DNA from: Trichostrongylus colubriformis
Lineage: Eukaryota > Nematoda > Chromadorea > Rhabditida > Trichostrongylidae
Reading direction: 5' to 3'
Length of the DNA: 64,000 nucleotides
Assembly (NCBI GenBank): GCA_963978905.1
Contig: OZ022258.1
Span: forward strand, 33,665,282 to 33,729,281
Shown: one piece after another, positions 1 to 11,850 of the stretch
Position numbering within the stretch: the stretch's first letter is position 1
Layout of the letters: every line of letters starts with the position of its first letter
Made by a program: the position numbers and the translations under genes
Notes under the pieces: model-generated
Told to the model about the DNA's origin: nothing
Databases searched by the model: none
The model's input: only the letters and a program-made list of their open reading frames with translations

Positions 1-1110
1 GTATGCAGCATTATTTGTTGAAACAGCAACAACAACAACATAGGCGAACTTCCGAAGCATCCAAACTGCAATCTTTAAAGGTCCTTCACGGTAACAGCCC
101 ATTGCGTCTTGAGCGGAATTCCAAAGACTCGTACTGACGGCGCCGCGAGGCGACGCCGCGAAGCGAAAATTTGACCAAACGACCTCCACCCGGCTTAGCG
201 CATCTTGTTGCAGAGTAAAGGTGAGCACGATCGCGGAGCGCCGAGACACCTTGGCAAAAGTTGATCTCAACAGGGCTATTTTCAAATTATGAATACATGT
301 CGCTATTCCTGTTGTTTCGGAGGCTATTAGCCTAGCCCGACCTAATAAATATGCATATCGTTACAAGAAATTAAAATCATAATCAAAAGTTGTGACATTG
401 TTTTCATCGTCGGTGGAGCGACTTATAGCATTTAAACAAATCGCACACGAGCATTTGAGCTGTTTTCCCTATACAGTTATGTTTTTCTTGCTTACTACGG
501 ACTACCTGCAAGATTTCCACCTTTGAACAAAATTTGGCAGGAGCACATCTCTTCAAGGTTTCATGCCTATAAGTATTGCTTATGGAGCCACGAAGGCTCA
601 GGGCGCTGAGCTCTGTACTGCACTCCTGCCGCCAACAACTGTTGAAAGGTGATTCGCCAGTAATCCAAAACATTGTTTTTATTCCAAATTTTAGATTTCT
701 GCGTCCTGACAAAGGGATTTTTCAGGCTTTCTTCGTATGTATGTTCAAGTACTGTGCTTTCTTTAGTGATTTGCAGATGAAGTAGAATACTGGGATTAAC
801 GTGCACGATTCCTTTACAATCGAATAGATTGCTGATTCGATCAGGTAAACTGCGATTCAACATGAATAACGCAAACGATGAGGTTAAAAAGGTCCGACAC
901 ACATCCTGTATATCTCCCTGATGAGCACGAACAATTTTTTCATCAGTCACATTTACCCCTTCGATTAGAAAATCCCGTTATTTTATGAAGCACCAATATA
1001 GCTCACGGAAGTATCCAGAGCAATAGCTGAGAAAAAGGAGGACTATCAATCTCTTCCTACATAAAATGCTTCCAAACTTTGAATAAAGAATAAAGATTGG
1101 ATTCAGAAAC
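1..1110. other. No gene supported
   Basis: Several open frames exist on both strands, the longest on the minus strand at 567-950, but none has recognisable motifs or a convincing set of splice sites. The minus-strand frame could be a further exon of the DUF19-like gene next to it, but I could not join it in phase. Confidence 0.4.
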
Positions 1111-1518
1111 CTCACCAAGGTACGCAGGCCCATATTCTCCACAGAAGAACTTCAAATGACTATCTACAAACAGCATAAGAGGGTTAGGAGCACATCTGAA
1201 AGACCGTTCAATGAAGTCGGTGACCTTTTGCACGGATGACATGTACTGCTTACCTATTCGTGAACAGCTCCTCAGAGCAGTTGTCTGTAGCGCTTATGTA
1301 GGATACGCATAGACGATGAATGGCTTTCTTCGAGTAAAATGGTATCTTAACAAATGTTTCGCACCGGAGGTCTGTTTTAGGGCAAGAATACATTAGAATT
1401 CGTACCGGAAAAAGAAGCTTTTGAACGCTGTATTCACTCTCTCTGATGGCTTCCCATACGTCCAACAGGGGACGAAGGCATTGACCGATAGTAGCCCGAC
1501 TGTCATCACATTCCAAAG
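1111..1518 (-). CDS. Partial secreted DUF19/T20D4.11-like protein, two exons
   Basis: Two exons join cleanly: 1518-1254 and 1195-1111, separated by a 58-base GT-AG intron (donor after AATAG, acceptor ctttcag), with matching phase. The product, about 116 residues, starts LECDDSRATIGQCL and has cysteines spaced as in the nematode-specific DUF19 (T20D4.11-like) family. Its second half has RLCVSYI, then DNCSEELFTNRC, then FFCGEYGP, which resembles the family's closing cysteines and CGE segment. Family members are typically secreted proteins of unknown function, often in large paralogous sets in nematodes. No signal peptide exon and no certain stop were found, so the gene is incomplete: it may continue on either side, or be a fragment. 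The exon pair and phase are seen directly; the family assignment rests on cysteine pattern only and another small secreted family is possible. Confidence 0.42.
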
Positions 1519-1837
1519 CTATAAAAGAATTATTTCGTAAACGTTTTTGACAAGGAGTACCAAAACATTTAAGAAACGATAAGGCATCCGGTACTCGTTG
1601 GCTTCTGTGTGGGATACCCCACGCTTTACTCCATACTTTACTTCCAGTTGAAATCGCTATGGCAAAGAAAGCGGTTCGATGTCCAAATTCGTTCACTTGC
1701 CGCGCTTAGACTTCGAGCTGGGGCGAGTCAGTCTTTTGAAGGTGTATTATACCAATCCAATGAACCGGGCGGATGCAGGAATCGGTTAGTCGAGGAAGGA
1801 TTGATCCAGAAACCGTTTCTCGAACTATTAGGTTGTA

Positions 1838-2710
1838 AGGAAAGTTTTGGCCGGTTTTTGAAATTTCAACTTCGAGAGATCATAACTCGGCTCAGAGTGC
1901 ATCTTTTCTCACAGAATAAGCACCATTAGATTCGCTACACTCTTGGCAACACTATGCACACCCATATATCTCAATTTGACGAAGGGCTGATAATTTATAT
2001 TGCGCGAAATGAAAAAAAGTCGACTCCAAATCGCCACTCTTTCTAAACACACTGCTACTGAAGGAGCTGGCCAGATGTTTCGGGAAGTGGGGCATAGTTA
2101 GCGCTAGATCTGATGAACATGATAGACGAGTAAGGGCCTTACCCTGCAACTGCTTCAATTAGTGGAAGAGGATTTGTGAAAAATGCGCTTGCGCATGACT
2201 GCCGTGAGGCGTCCCGCGGCACCCATTTTTTTGAATTTTTCCAAATCAAGGCCACTTGAAGTGGTCAGCTAAGGTTGCTCGTTGAGGGCCAATACTTGTG
2301 GATATCCCCTGCAAATATGGACGCTCATCGCCTTCTGCCGTTTTAGTTAAAGGGATTTGATCAATTGAAAATCCAAGCAGCTCGTTCTCATTTCTGCACT
2401 TCTGAAACCAGAGACAATGTGTTCCATCCAGTGACTCACCCCCTCCTCTTGCAGTATTCACATTTGTGGCCACCTTCGCTGGGACTCGGCTAAATACGTA
2501 CTCTTGAAGTGAAGTCATCTTAAAAGTGCCATTTTCGTAGCACTTTATAATTTCCCTAATAATTCGAAACCTTGTGGCATTCCAAATAAAACCATATATT
2601 CTGAAAGAGCAACTTTTTGTCTATCTAACGAGCACAATATGTCAGCTGATTCATGTTGACACGCTCTGATATTTAAATTTATCTCGTGAACGCGAAAAAG
2701 CGGCCAGAAC
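1838..2710 (+). repeat. Dispersed repeat, copy A
   Basis: This segment is clearly homologous, in the same orientation, to 63085-63955 near the other end of the window, and more weakly to 27600-27870. Shared anchors include AAGCACCATT-GATTCGCTAC, TTTATATTGCGCGAA, GTGTTCCATCC and AGAAAGAGCAACTTTTTGTC. Terminal inverted repeats were not found. A 90-residue minus-strand frame at 2246-2518 is open here but broken in the other copy. It is probably an old transposon or its non-coding part; the class is unknown. Confidence 0.75.
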
Positions 2711-5428
2711 TTTCCTTACAACCTAATATATTAGTGGTGGTGACGCTGCATGTCACTAACCTTGTATGGTATGGATAAAAATATGTATGGATAAAAAAAA
2801 TTATGGATCGTTCTTCTGCGAGGACTGCATGCTGCGTACGAAAAGATTAATGAAGAAACGCCTCTTAATATGTAAGGAAGCACATGTTATAATAGAAAAT
2901 ACCATTTCAGACTGAGAATATACTATACTCTAACGAACACTCACATTCGGCATGGACTTGAAGAAAGGAAACTAGCAGTAACCAAATAACCCTCATGATC
3001 GGATCTCTGGAATACACTTGAATCGTCGACTTGTGGGCGCCGGACTCGAGCCCGTTACCCGCCCATCCAGTCGCCGCTATGGATTTACCAGGATGTCGAA
3101 TATCGAATACAGCATGACAGTTACCTTTGATGACGCGTTAAACGAAGCCCCCACATACTAATTTAAAACATTAACTTTTCCAACAATTTTTTTACTTTTT
3201 TTCTCCTTTTTTATTTGCGCTAGTGACAGAACGAAGCTGAGAAAGCAGAAAGCTTCAAGAAAGAGAATAGGATTGCCGGAAAGACCATTCCTTTTTTTGG
3301 AGTATGCGCGGAAGTAGAATTCCCTTTCAAGTCTCCTCTTGGGTCGTAGCGTCATTAGACGGCGAATTTTGTTGCCAGAAAGGCTTGCTCCAGTCGGTCG
3401 CAGTATTCGGCGAGATCACCTTCCTGCAAGTTCGTACTGGTGAGCCTAGAAGGAATGAAAGTTAACAGCTTGGGGCTCACGAATGGAGCTCGGTCAAGCG
3501 ATGATGCATGCAATGGCGGCACCGTCACCAACTGCCTAGACACATACAACCTAAGTGAAAATAAAATATGCCTGTTGTTACATATCGGCGGGATGTCGCC
3601 ATTGCAAATTAGCGAATCATAACAGTAAAGGCTGAATAGTGTTTATCTGTCTCCCATGGTCGAAATAGGAGAAGATTCTTCCTTCTCTCCTTTTATGCTC
3701 AACGGGGTCGGTAAATCCTCGTACCGAAAACGACTTTTTCTCTTGTTATCATGTAGTAGGCCCAACCGTGGGTGAATACTATTTGTTTCACAAGTTATCC
3801 TTCTTTTGATCTTCGATGTGATGCATCCAAAAGCGTTTACCAATTCATTTTCCTAATCGCACATGTTAAAGTGAAACCTGATTGATGGGACTTCTCAATG
3901 CATTGTGAAATCCACACACTACCAGTAATTGGGCATCGACCCTTCTTAGAAGAACCGGAGAAATTCGAGCGAAGGCGGTGTGCGTACCGGACTAAACTCT
4001 CCAATCGGCGTCAAGTTTAGGCTGGTCTCATTCCACGCGCAAATGATTTCATGTAATTTATATGTTCGATGGATGAATGTCTTCGAGCGACATTACAGGG
4101 ATCTAATCGGCCAACATGAGATTCTGGAGCTGTTTTTGAATTATCATCGAGGGCGTAGACATTAGTGTGCCTTTTGGGTTCAATTTTCTCGCAAGCCAGT
4201 GCTTCGTGCAACAAGCTACTCATTTTGTGAATACTGAAACCACAGTTACATAAATGAAAGAATACATGAGTTCCGACGTATCTGCTGATCGGCTAGTGAT
4301 GTACGTAGTATAAAGAGCACTGTTTACCAGGTTTCAACAGATGACTGACCGGATTGGAATCCGATTCAAGGAACTTATGCACATCTCTATATAAACTCGG
4401 AAATAAGCATTTTCCAGAGACGGAGTAACATTTCCGTTGTTCCTTCTACCTATTTCAAGAGTAAGCTAATCTACAAAACTTTTGAAGAGATGAGACTCCG
4501 TAAACCTTTGCGAAGGTGTGACCTGGGATTCGATTTCCAGGCCTTACGAATGGGCCACTTGCCATCAGATATCTCCTTCTCCAGTTTGTTGCAGACAACT
4601 TACCTAGACTTAGTGCAATGTACCCTTTAGTTTGATAGAGTGAAGATCCATTTTTCAGTAGATGTTTATAAGTTCTGTGGAACTCAAGAAGCTGCTGTTT
4701 GCGCATAAATCGAAGAACGATTCATTACATTCTGTCACTTTCAGCGCTTGGCCCAGTTAATCGCTCCAGTTATAGCGAAAGTTGTTAACCAACAACGACA
4801 CCTCAACAATGTTGGATACTATGAAGATTTCTATTGCTCATAAATAATGCAGGCAGAGAAGGTATATTTACTGACTTATTTCGTACTCCCACTCGTTCCG
4901 AAAACGTCTCTTCCAGCGTGTTAAAACCCAAAGAAAAAATTAACATCCTGAAAGAAGCACAGTGGAACCCTGTCAAGAATGAAAGCACGTTCTGATGATT
5001 TTTCTTTTGAGGGAGGCGTACAATCCATTACCTTTCGATTCACTTCTATTTGTTATTCCTTAGAGCAGTTGACATTTCTGTGGAACAAAGGGTGTCAACC
5101 AACTAACAATAAGTGCTACCCCTTTCATTGAAATGGAAATTTCATCCAGATCTCCCTTCCTCCCCTCCACATCTTTATCTCTCGGTTGATGTATTTACAA
5201 ACGCTCAAGCTAGATTCATCTATTAACAATCTCCGCACGACAACAATCGCAGTTATGTGGCGTGACAAATCTGCGATTCTCCCACCGCCTTACAGGGAAA
5301 GGTTTAAGATTGCGGAGATTCGACAAAGACACAGGCAGGTTGTATAAGGATCAAGATAGAGCACTCCCTAAGAGAGCAGATAACTATCTAAAAGTTCTTG
5401 CGTGCCCACAGCTGGCAGCTACTACATA
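2711..5428. other. Intergenic, no gene supported
   Basis: I see no multi-exon gene in this stretch. Open frames are short and lack motifs. A minus-strand stretch around 4480-4570 carries TGGCAAGTGG and a following ATCGAATCCC, which look like pol III A and B boxes, but it does not fold into a convincing tRNA. Confidence 0.4.
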
Positions 5429-6050
5429 TTGGGTTGGGGACTAAGTCCCCGCCGTTTTTTTCAACCCCATATTTCACATTGTTTCCTTCATCTTTCGACA
5501 AAGATTAGATAAATTTTTGATAGAGCTTTTTTTGCTCTACAAAATGCTACTATCCTTTTTCGATTCCCTCGACTACCTAATATTTATGAGGTTTGGAAAT
5601 GAGGTAAGCTGAAGGCAATAAACTGGCACTTGCGCACCTCATCCTTCTCGTCTGCCATCGAGATCAAAAAATGTTTGTGTACATTTTTCGATGGAGCTTT
5701 TTCAGCTCTACAAAATGGTACTACTTCTTATCCAAATCGCTCAACTTTTTGCTGTTCTTAAGACTCACAAATGCAGTACTCGCATAAGTGGGCACTTTCG
5801 TTATGTTCTCTTCCTCTCCTACCATCGAGATAGTAGAGGATGTGCATGCATGCACTCGATAAAGCTTTTTTTGCTCTACAAGATGATACCACTCTTCTTT
5901 TGTATACTCTCATATCTTAGCATGTAGGGATAAGTTTCCACCTTTTCTTCAACTCAAAATTGCGTAATGGAAATGAATTTTTTGGCACAACCTTTCATAC
6001 TATCCGATAGAGCTCTTTCCGCTCTACAAAAGCCCACAGTTTTTGTTCAA
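5429..6050 (+). repeat. Left arm of foldback element with periodic AGAGC...GCTCT stem-loops
   Basis: Stem-loops lie near 5519, 5690, 5860 and 6006, each followed by ACAA(A/G)ATG or a close variant. The arm is A+T rich between the stems. A matching inverted series is found in 8035-8650. Confidence 0.8.
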
Positions 6051-6179
6051 ATTAATTTTTGCTATTTTTTAGATCATTCAAAAGGAGTTCCAAGTCGACA
6101 AAATCGAGCATTTTTGTGTCGATTGGGCTCGATTTCGTCGACTTGGCACTCATTTTAAATAATCTAAAAAACAAGAAAA

Positions 6180-7170
6180 ATCAATTGAATATTTCGCTTG
6201 CACCAGTGGAATCCCCCAGGGTGGTGTGTTGTCTCCCCTGCTTTTCCTGATCTATTCCATAGAGCTGCCACAGTTACTCAAAGCACATTGCGAAGTCCAC
6301 GTGCAGGTGTACGCAGATGATATCAAAGTATATGCTGCCTATGACGATAATAACAGTGAAATCGTACAGCAAGCGCTAAGGTCATCAGTAATGAAAATAA
6401 GTGAGTGGTCGACTCTATGGGATATCCCTCTGAACTTGAATAAGTGTTTGGTCATGCATTTTGGGAACGCTGCAGCAACTGAGTATGTTGTTGACGGAAT
6501 CACCCTAACAAGATCACAATGTGTTAAGGATCTCGGAGTGATTATTCATTCTGATACGAACTTTTCTATCCACATCGACGATGTTGTTAAGAAAGCATTT
6601 GCTGCTTTATTCATGATAATTAGAAATACGCAATGCTCAGATCCTTTGGTATTACTACGCCTTTACAAAACGTATGTTTTGCCGCATCTTGAGTACTGCT
6701 CTCAGCAGTGGAGTCCATCCGCAAAAAAAGATATTATAAAGATTGAAAAAGTCCAACATGTATTTACACGGTTTCTCTGGTATAGGTCCCAATCTAGCGT
6801 TCCTAGACCCGACATGCCCTCGTACAGCACTCGGTTGCAGTTGTTTTCACTTCATACTTTGCAATATAGGCGAGCAATGTTGGACTTAGTGTTCTGTTTC
6901 CGGATGCTAAGGAAGGAGATACGGCTTGGTGCGAGTAAGTACTGATGTTTCAGGCCAACGAGTGAACGTCTTGGTGGGTTTAACCTACACTACACTACCA
7001 TACGATCTAGAAGCTACTTCTTAATGTTTAATATGCTTTTCTGTCGTTGCGCAAGGTGGTTCCAGCTTCTGCCGCCTCATGTCCTCCAAGCGCCTAATAG
7101 CAAGGTATTCAAAAATAGGCTGCGCAAGCTTGACCTCTTGCACACTCTGAGAATAAAGGAGTACAAGTGA
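6180..7170 (+). pseudogene. Non-LTR retrotransposon reverse transcriptase, 3' part
   Basis: The frame enters at about 6190 with SGIPQGGVLSPLLFLIYS, the conserved RT segment before the catalytic box, and then YADDIKVY at residues coded near 6310-6330, which is the YADD active-site motif. It continues through LYKTYVLPHLEYCSQQWSP and KIEKVQHVFTRFL, typical of the thumb and C-terminal part of CR1/L2-like and related LINE proteins, up to a TGA at 6943-6945. The same frame then runs on (RLGGFNLHYTTIRSRSYF ... RLRKLDLLHTLRIKEYK) to a second stop near 7170, so the first stop is probably a later mutation. The endonuclease and N-terminal RT are absent (5' truncated, as is usual for LINE insertions). 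The reverse transcriptase identity is firm; the clade is tentative. Confidence 0.85.
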
Positions 7171-8032
7171 ATGTATGCGACATGGTTTCTTAACTCTTGC
7201 TTTCAGTTATTTCTTTGGTAGCTGTTGTACAGGTTGTGGTACGGTCTCACGTTCATAGCTGGTCACATCAGGAAATGGAGCTCCCTGAGTGGTTCTCGAT
7301 GCTGGTGCTAGTCGTATCAGAGACTCGTTCTTCCTTCTGATTTTCATACTCTACTACCTCCCCTTCGATCGGAACTTTCCTATTAGCTCTTGTAATGGCA
7401 ATCGTTGTTTCTTTGCCGTTTGTTGCTTCCACTCTCCTTGCTCCATACTACCTCATGTCCAGATTCGGGCTAAAAGTGTTCTGAATTTTTGGTTCGTGTT
7501 GGTTTTCTTACTAGAATTTAGAATTGTTTTAATTGTAATCTTTTTTCTCCCTCTATAGGTGAAGTTGGAAGGTAAGATCCACTGAGCTCTTCTGACCACA
7601 TAGAATACTCCTTCCTGTCATGCCTGTTACTTTGTGCCGCCAGTATGCTGCCAAGAGAGCTTTGCTTCTGACTATGCTCGTACCCAGCAGGTCGGTTCCA
7701 CGTGGGAGGTTGGCATACCCGTGTGCCGAAGCTCCGACCTGTTCCATATATTATCGCATATGTTAAGGCACCATGGCCAACTGGTGTGGGTACTTGCTTG
7801 CTTACTTTAAATCTCACCAGTGGCTGTTCTGCTGCCACAACGTGCTGGCATGACGAATGAATGGATGTATTTTCACTTCCAATAATCTCCAGCTGTGGAC
7901 GAATTTCTTGCCAACTTTGCCTCTTGCCATTAACTTTTCTGTTCACCAGTGTTTTGTTCCATTGGTTTGGTTAACACGAGAATATTGGTGCACTCCTAGT
8001 GAGTACGTAAATAAATAAATAAATAAATAAAT
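6180..8032 (+). mobile_element. 5'-truncated LINE with untranslated 3' region and TAAA tail
   Basis: After the RT frame ends near 7170 there are about 830 bases without a credible gene, closing in a run of AAAT/TAAA units at about 8007-8032. A short tandem-repeat tail is the normal 3' end of several non-LTR clades. The element lies inside the foldback element, so it inserted later. Confidence 0.75.
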
Positions 8033-8034
8033 TG

Positions 8035-8650
8035 GAACAAAAACTGTGAGCACTGTCTTGTAGAGCGGAAAGAGCTCTATCGAATAGTACAGAACATTTT
8101 GCCAAAAAATTCATTTACATTACGCAATTTTGAGTTGAAGAAAAGGTGGAAACTTATCCCTACATGCTAAGATTTGAGAGTATACAAAAGAAGAGTGATA
8201 TCATCTTGTAGAGCAAAAAAAGCTTTATCGAGTGCATGCATGCACATCCTCTACTATCTCGATGGTAGGCGAGAAAGAGAAGATAACGAAAGTGCACACT
8301 TTTGCGAGTACTGCATTTGTGAGTCTTAAAAACAGCAAAAAGTTGAGCAATTTGAATAAAAAGTAGTACCTTTTTGTAGAGCTGAAAAAGTTCTATCGAA
8401 ACATATACACATACATTTTTGATCTCCACGGCAGACGAGAAAGATGAGGTGCGCAATTGCCAGTTTTTTGCCTTGGGCTTACTTCATTTCCAAACCTCAT
8501 AAATATTAGGTAGTCGAAGAACAGATAGTAGCATTTTGTAGAGCAAAAAAAGCTCTATCGAAAAAAATATATAATCTTTGTCGAAAGATGAGGGTAACAA
8601 TGAGAAAAACGGGGTTAAAAAAAAACGGCGGGGACTTATTCCCAACCCAA
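8035..8650 (-). repeat. Right arm of foldback element
   Basis: This is the reverse complement of 5429-6050 with scattered substitutions, including the four stem-loops (near 8062, 8207, 8376 and 8535) and the outer CCCAACCCAA end followed by TA. Confidence 0.8.
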
Positions 8651-8694
8651 TATAATGCGCGGTTTCTACAAACATACAGTTGCACAGTTGGGAA

Positions 8695-8770
8695 AGGATG
8701 GCCTGATGGTTAGAAGTGTAGACTCATATTCGTAGATCAATTTCGCGGGATTCAATCACTGCCGAATCAC
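8695..8770 (+). other. tRNA-like sequence, possible SINE head
   Basis: TGGCCTGATGGTTAGAAG resembles a pol III A box and D arm, and GGGATTCAATCAC about 35 bases later resembles a B box. The stems do not pair as a functional tRNA. A tRNA-derived SINE head is possible, but no second copy was found in the window. Confidence 0.25.
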
Positions 8771-9099
8771 AAAGTTCGTTTCAAGAATACTTGCAGCAGG
8801 TCCAGGTTCACAGGTCTTTTGCACTCCCAGCCTGAGAACGGAATTATCAGGCTGGGGGTGCAAAGTGTAAAGGGAGCTGTGATAAAACTGACTGAGTCTC
8901 CAACTGACTGAGACATATCCGAAACTAGTATTCAATTTGATGCTCGCTTGAAAATCATACAGGAAGCGGTTCTTCCGAATAGGGAAGAAGGTGAGACACA
9001 AACTTTTCAAAGATAATTGCTTAAGATGAAATTGTAGAGAGGAGAGCGCATGGACGACACATAAGATAAAAAGAGTCGGAGGGCACGCTGTTCTCCCGG

Positions 9100-9665
9100 T
9101 CCTCTAGGAATTGTGGACTGTGAACAAGGTGATAAGCCTGGAACGAAACGCGCATAACTTATGCCGTGGTGCGAGGTCGAACCTGATGCCTTGTTTACAG
9201 TCACAATTCCAAGACGATCACGGTATTAGTGTACCCTTTAGCTCGATGGATTGTCGATGGATACCTCATACATGGCGCGATACACAACGAAGCCGACCGA
9301 AGTCAAAGCTCTTTCATTAATCCGTTTTCACCAAAAACCCTTACAAAAAGACTTCTGAAACTCATCCAATAGCCATGGAGAGCGGTGTCTACCCACAGAG
9401 AACTGCGTGGATGAATACTGGAGAAACTAAGCGACGAAAACGAAAATTTAGCTTTTATGGGCTCTTTTAGTGTCCCGCTATGTTCGCAAGCACGTAAACA
9501 GGTGCTAGCAAGCCACTATGCGGTCCGGAAAAGCGTTTGTATCCACTGAGAATGTGAAGAAAATCCTCATGCATGGAGCATCCCGCAGCGAGGTCAGCCA
9601 AGGCCAAGCATCCTTCCTCTGATCTTGTGAGAGCAAAAGATGAGCACTAGAGTCATATCGGGGCA
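9100..9665 (+). repeat. Dispersed repeat, pair member 1
   Basis: It matches 36795-37125 in the same orientation, with shared stretches GGAATTGTGGACTGTGAACA, AACGCGCATAACTTATG and CGTTTTCACCAAAAAC, and a final shared block GCAAAAGATG...ACTAGAG after an insertion of about 190 bases here. No gene or terminal repeats were recognised. Confidence 0.7.
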
Positions 9666-10904
9666 AATACCATTTTTCAAGGAATGGTGGGAAGATCTTT
9701 CCCATTGTCGAAAAAAATTGTCGAAAAAATTCTCAAGTGGGGTTCCTTAGAGATCACTTCTTTCTTTTTGGAGCTTTGGAACTGCTTGAGCATTCGTTGG
9801 TAAGCAGCCACCTCGTAGACCTGCTTCGCAAATCCGCTCTCATAAAGTGGAGTGCGAAGGATGTTGCGGCCATTTTAAGTAAAACGTTTTGAAAATTATC
9901 CAAAATTTCCTCGACTGGATTTCCGTATACAGAATTACGCAACCATTGGGAGACCAAGAGGCCCATTGATTAGGCTAGGGGAGTTATTATGAAGACAGCT
10001 TATATTGCTTTGGGAGACTGAGTTTCAGTAAGGTTGCAAGTGCTCAGAAATGCTCAAACTTACTGATGGGAAGATACCGCGCTCCATTGCGGTCGCCGCG
10101 TCGCTGTTGCAACAGCGACAGGGAATCGCGGTGGAGTGCATTAAATGGCTTCGTTTCAATTTCTGATTTTTTTTTATCTTTCTTTTTGTCATCTTTTAGC
10201 CTTGCCACATAACCTGCATAACTATTTACCCATCTCCTTCGTCATCAAAGGACGAGCACATGACCGATGATTGGCAACGCTTCCGTTTCGGGATATAAGT
10301 AGAATTGTATTAGGTTCTTATTTTTCTTGCTTAATCACAGCGTGGCCTCAATTTTCCTACCGGGCTCTCAGTTTCCTTGAAAAATCGTAATGAATGTGTA
10401 GAAACCAAAGAAACAGCAGAAACTCGAGAAGGCGGAGGTTGTATGGAGGCCCTTTGTGTGAGAGGGTCGTATTATTCGGAAATTGTCCTCGACGCCACGC
10501 TTGACCCTGGCTCTGCATAGTATCAGTAGGATAACACTGTTTCTCACGGGTGTCCAAGTGTTTGAATCACGGGAGAAGGTTTCACATTCGGTTTCGCTGT
10601 TGCAGGCGTATCACAAAGGAGGAGTAGCTTCCACTGCTACTGATTTCTTTCTTTTTTGTAGTGGGAACTGGACCAAGAGCAGCTGTTTGAGGAGTAGCGT
10701 CAGGGTTTGGCTTCGATCTGCCACTTGTTTCAGAAACTTAACATTTCTGGTTGAACTAAACAAGTTATAAATAAACAGCAAAAAAGTCTGAGACGATACT
10801 GTGTCGGTATTCAATGGCAGCCTGCGAGGTGTCAAATCTGTTATACGCTGTTGTTATAAAACTGTTTGAGTATGAGCGATTCGTGCCTCACTCATTATGA
10901 ACCC
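9666..10904. other. Intergenic, no gene supported
   Basis: Short open frames only; no motifs, splice-linked exons or repeats recognised. Confidence 0.4.
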
Positions 10905-11350
10905 TAGCTTTCTTCCTTCTTCTTCTCTCTGGCGTTAGGCTCGCGCCGTCGGGTGATCTATCATCTTTGTCAGCTGTAGTCACTTTCTTCTGACCAAGTC
11001 TGCTCCGAAGTGGCCTTCACTACTGTGACGTAGGACTTGATGACGTGCCCCCATCCTTTCTTTGAAGTTCGAGGTTTATAACCTTTCTAGTAGGGTGATC
11101 TGCTCACTTTCTCGGCACGTGCCCAAGCCATCTCAGTTTCCTGAACTCCACTGGACCGAAGCCGTCTACAAGACTGCTCCGACGTCGTCTTTCGCGATCC
11201 TGTCGAGCCGCGTCTACGATAATGTGGGGTAATGAGAATTCCAATATGTGCTGCATGCCCATATCAATATCCTCAATCCGGAGGAGTGTAGCTGCTTCCT
11301 CTTGCTTTGCTCCTCCTTCTTATGAGCCAGTACTCGCTGTCATAGAGCAC
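10905..11350 (-). pseudogene. Non-LTR retrotransposon 3' tail remnant
   Basis: Read on the minus strand with one or more frameshifts, this gives peptides such as MQHILEFSLPHIIVDAARQ, RRRRSSLVDGFGPVEF and KLRWLGHVPRK. The last matches the LRWLGHV segment seen near the C-terminus of many RTE/Jockey-like retrotransposon proteins. Stops follow, and the catalytic RT part is not present. The similarity is short, so this is a decayed fragment, called with moderate confidence. Confidence 0.55.
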
Positions 11351-11850
11351 TGATGATCTTTTTTTGAGACTCCATTACTGTCTCAACGAGATTTGGTGGT
11401 TCATACTTTTGTTCTTACTACTCCAAATTTATTTCATTTCTATCCACACATCTTTAACACAGAATACTCCATTTTGCCATCGCTACAACCACAAGGGTGC
11501 GTACACTTCGACAGAATATCGCGTGGCCGCCCGCGGCAAGCCCGAAGTGGAGATTCGCGTGCGATTGCTTTCAAATCCTTTGAGGTTTCATGTATACCGC
11601 GCGTCCTCATATCGTCTACAGTAATTGCATGAAAGCCTGGACTTCGGCATAGTTCCTAAGTACAAGACGGATATGGGAGGCCGGTGATTGACTCCCACAG
11701 TGACCCCCGTTATCCTGGCGCGCGCATTTGAATTGGAGCATTGTGATGGAGCCCTTTAAGACCTCTGCGAGTCATTGTTTCGAATCCATTCTAGTGCAGT
11801 GGACAAACTCCATTATGTGTTGTTTTTAGTGTATGATAATGTTTGAAATA

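Larger units (their letters stand above)
5429..8650. mobile_element. Foldback-type DNA element with about 620-bp inverted arms, interrupted by a retrotransposon
   Basis: The left arm (5429-6050) and right arm (8035-8650) are inverted copies of each other, beginning TTGGGTTGGG and ending CCCAACCCAA, with TA directly outside both ends. This is the target duplication expected of Tc1/mariner-type insertion. The original centre is a further hairpin at about 6063-6175 (shared core CCAAGTCGAC-AAATCGAGC). A truncated non-LTR retrotransposon now lies between the hairpin and the right arm. Each arm holds four copies of a short stem-loop, AGAGC(N)GCTCTACAA, about 150-170 bases apart. No transposase frame is visible, so the element was non-autonomous. 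Confidence 0.8.

Noticed and set aside
4480..4570. tRNA-like A and B boxes on the minus strand
   Set aside because: The box spacing is close, but acceptor and anticodon stems do not pair; not enough for a tRNA or SINE call.
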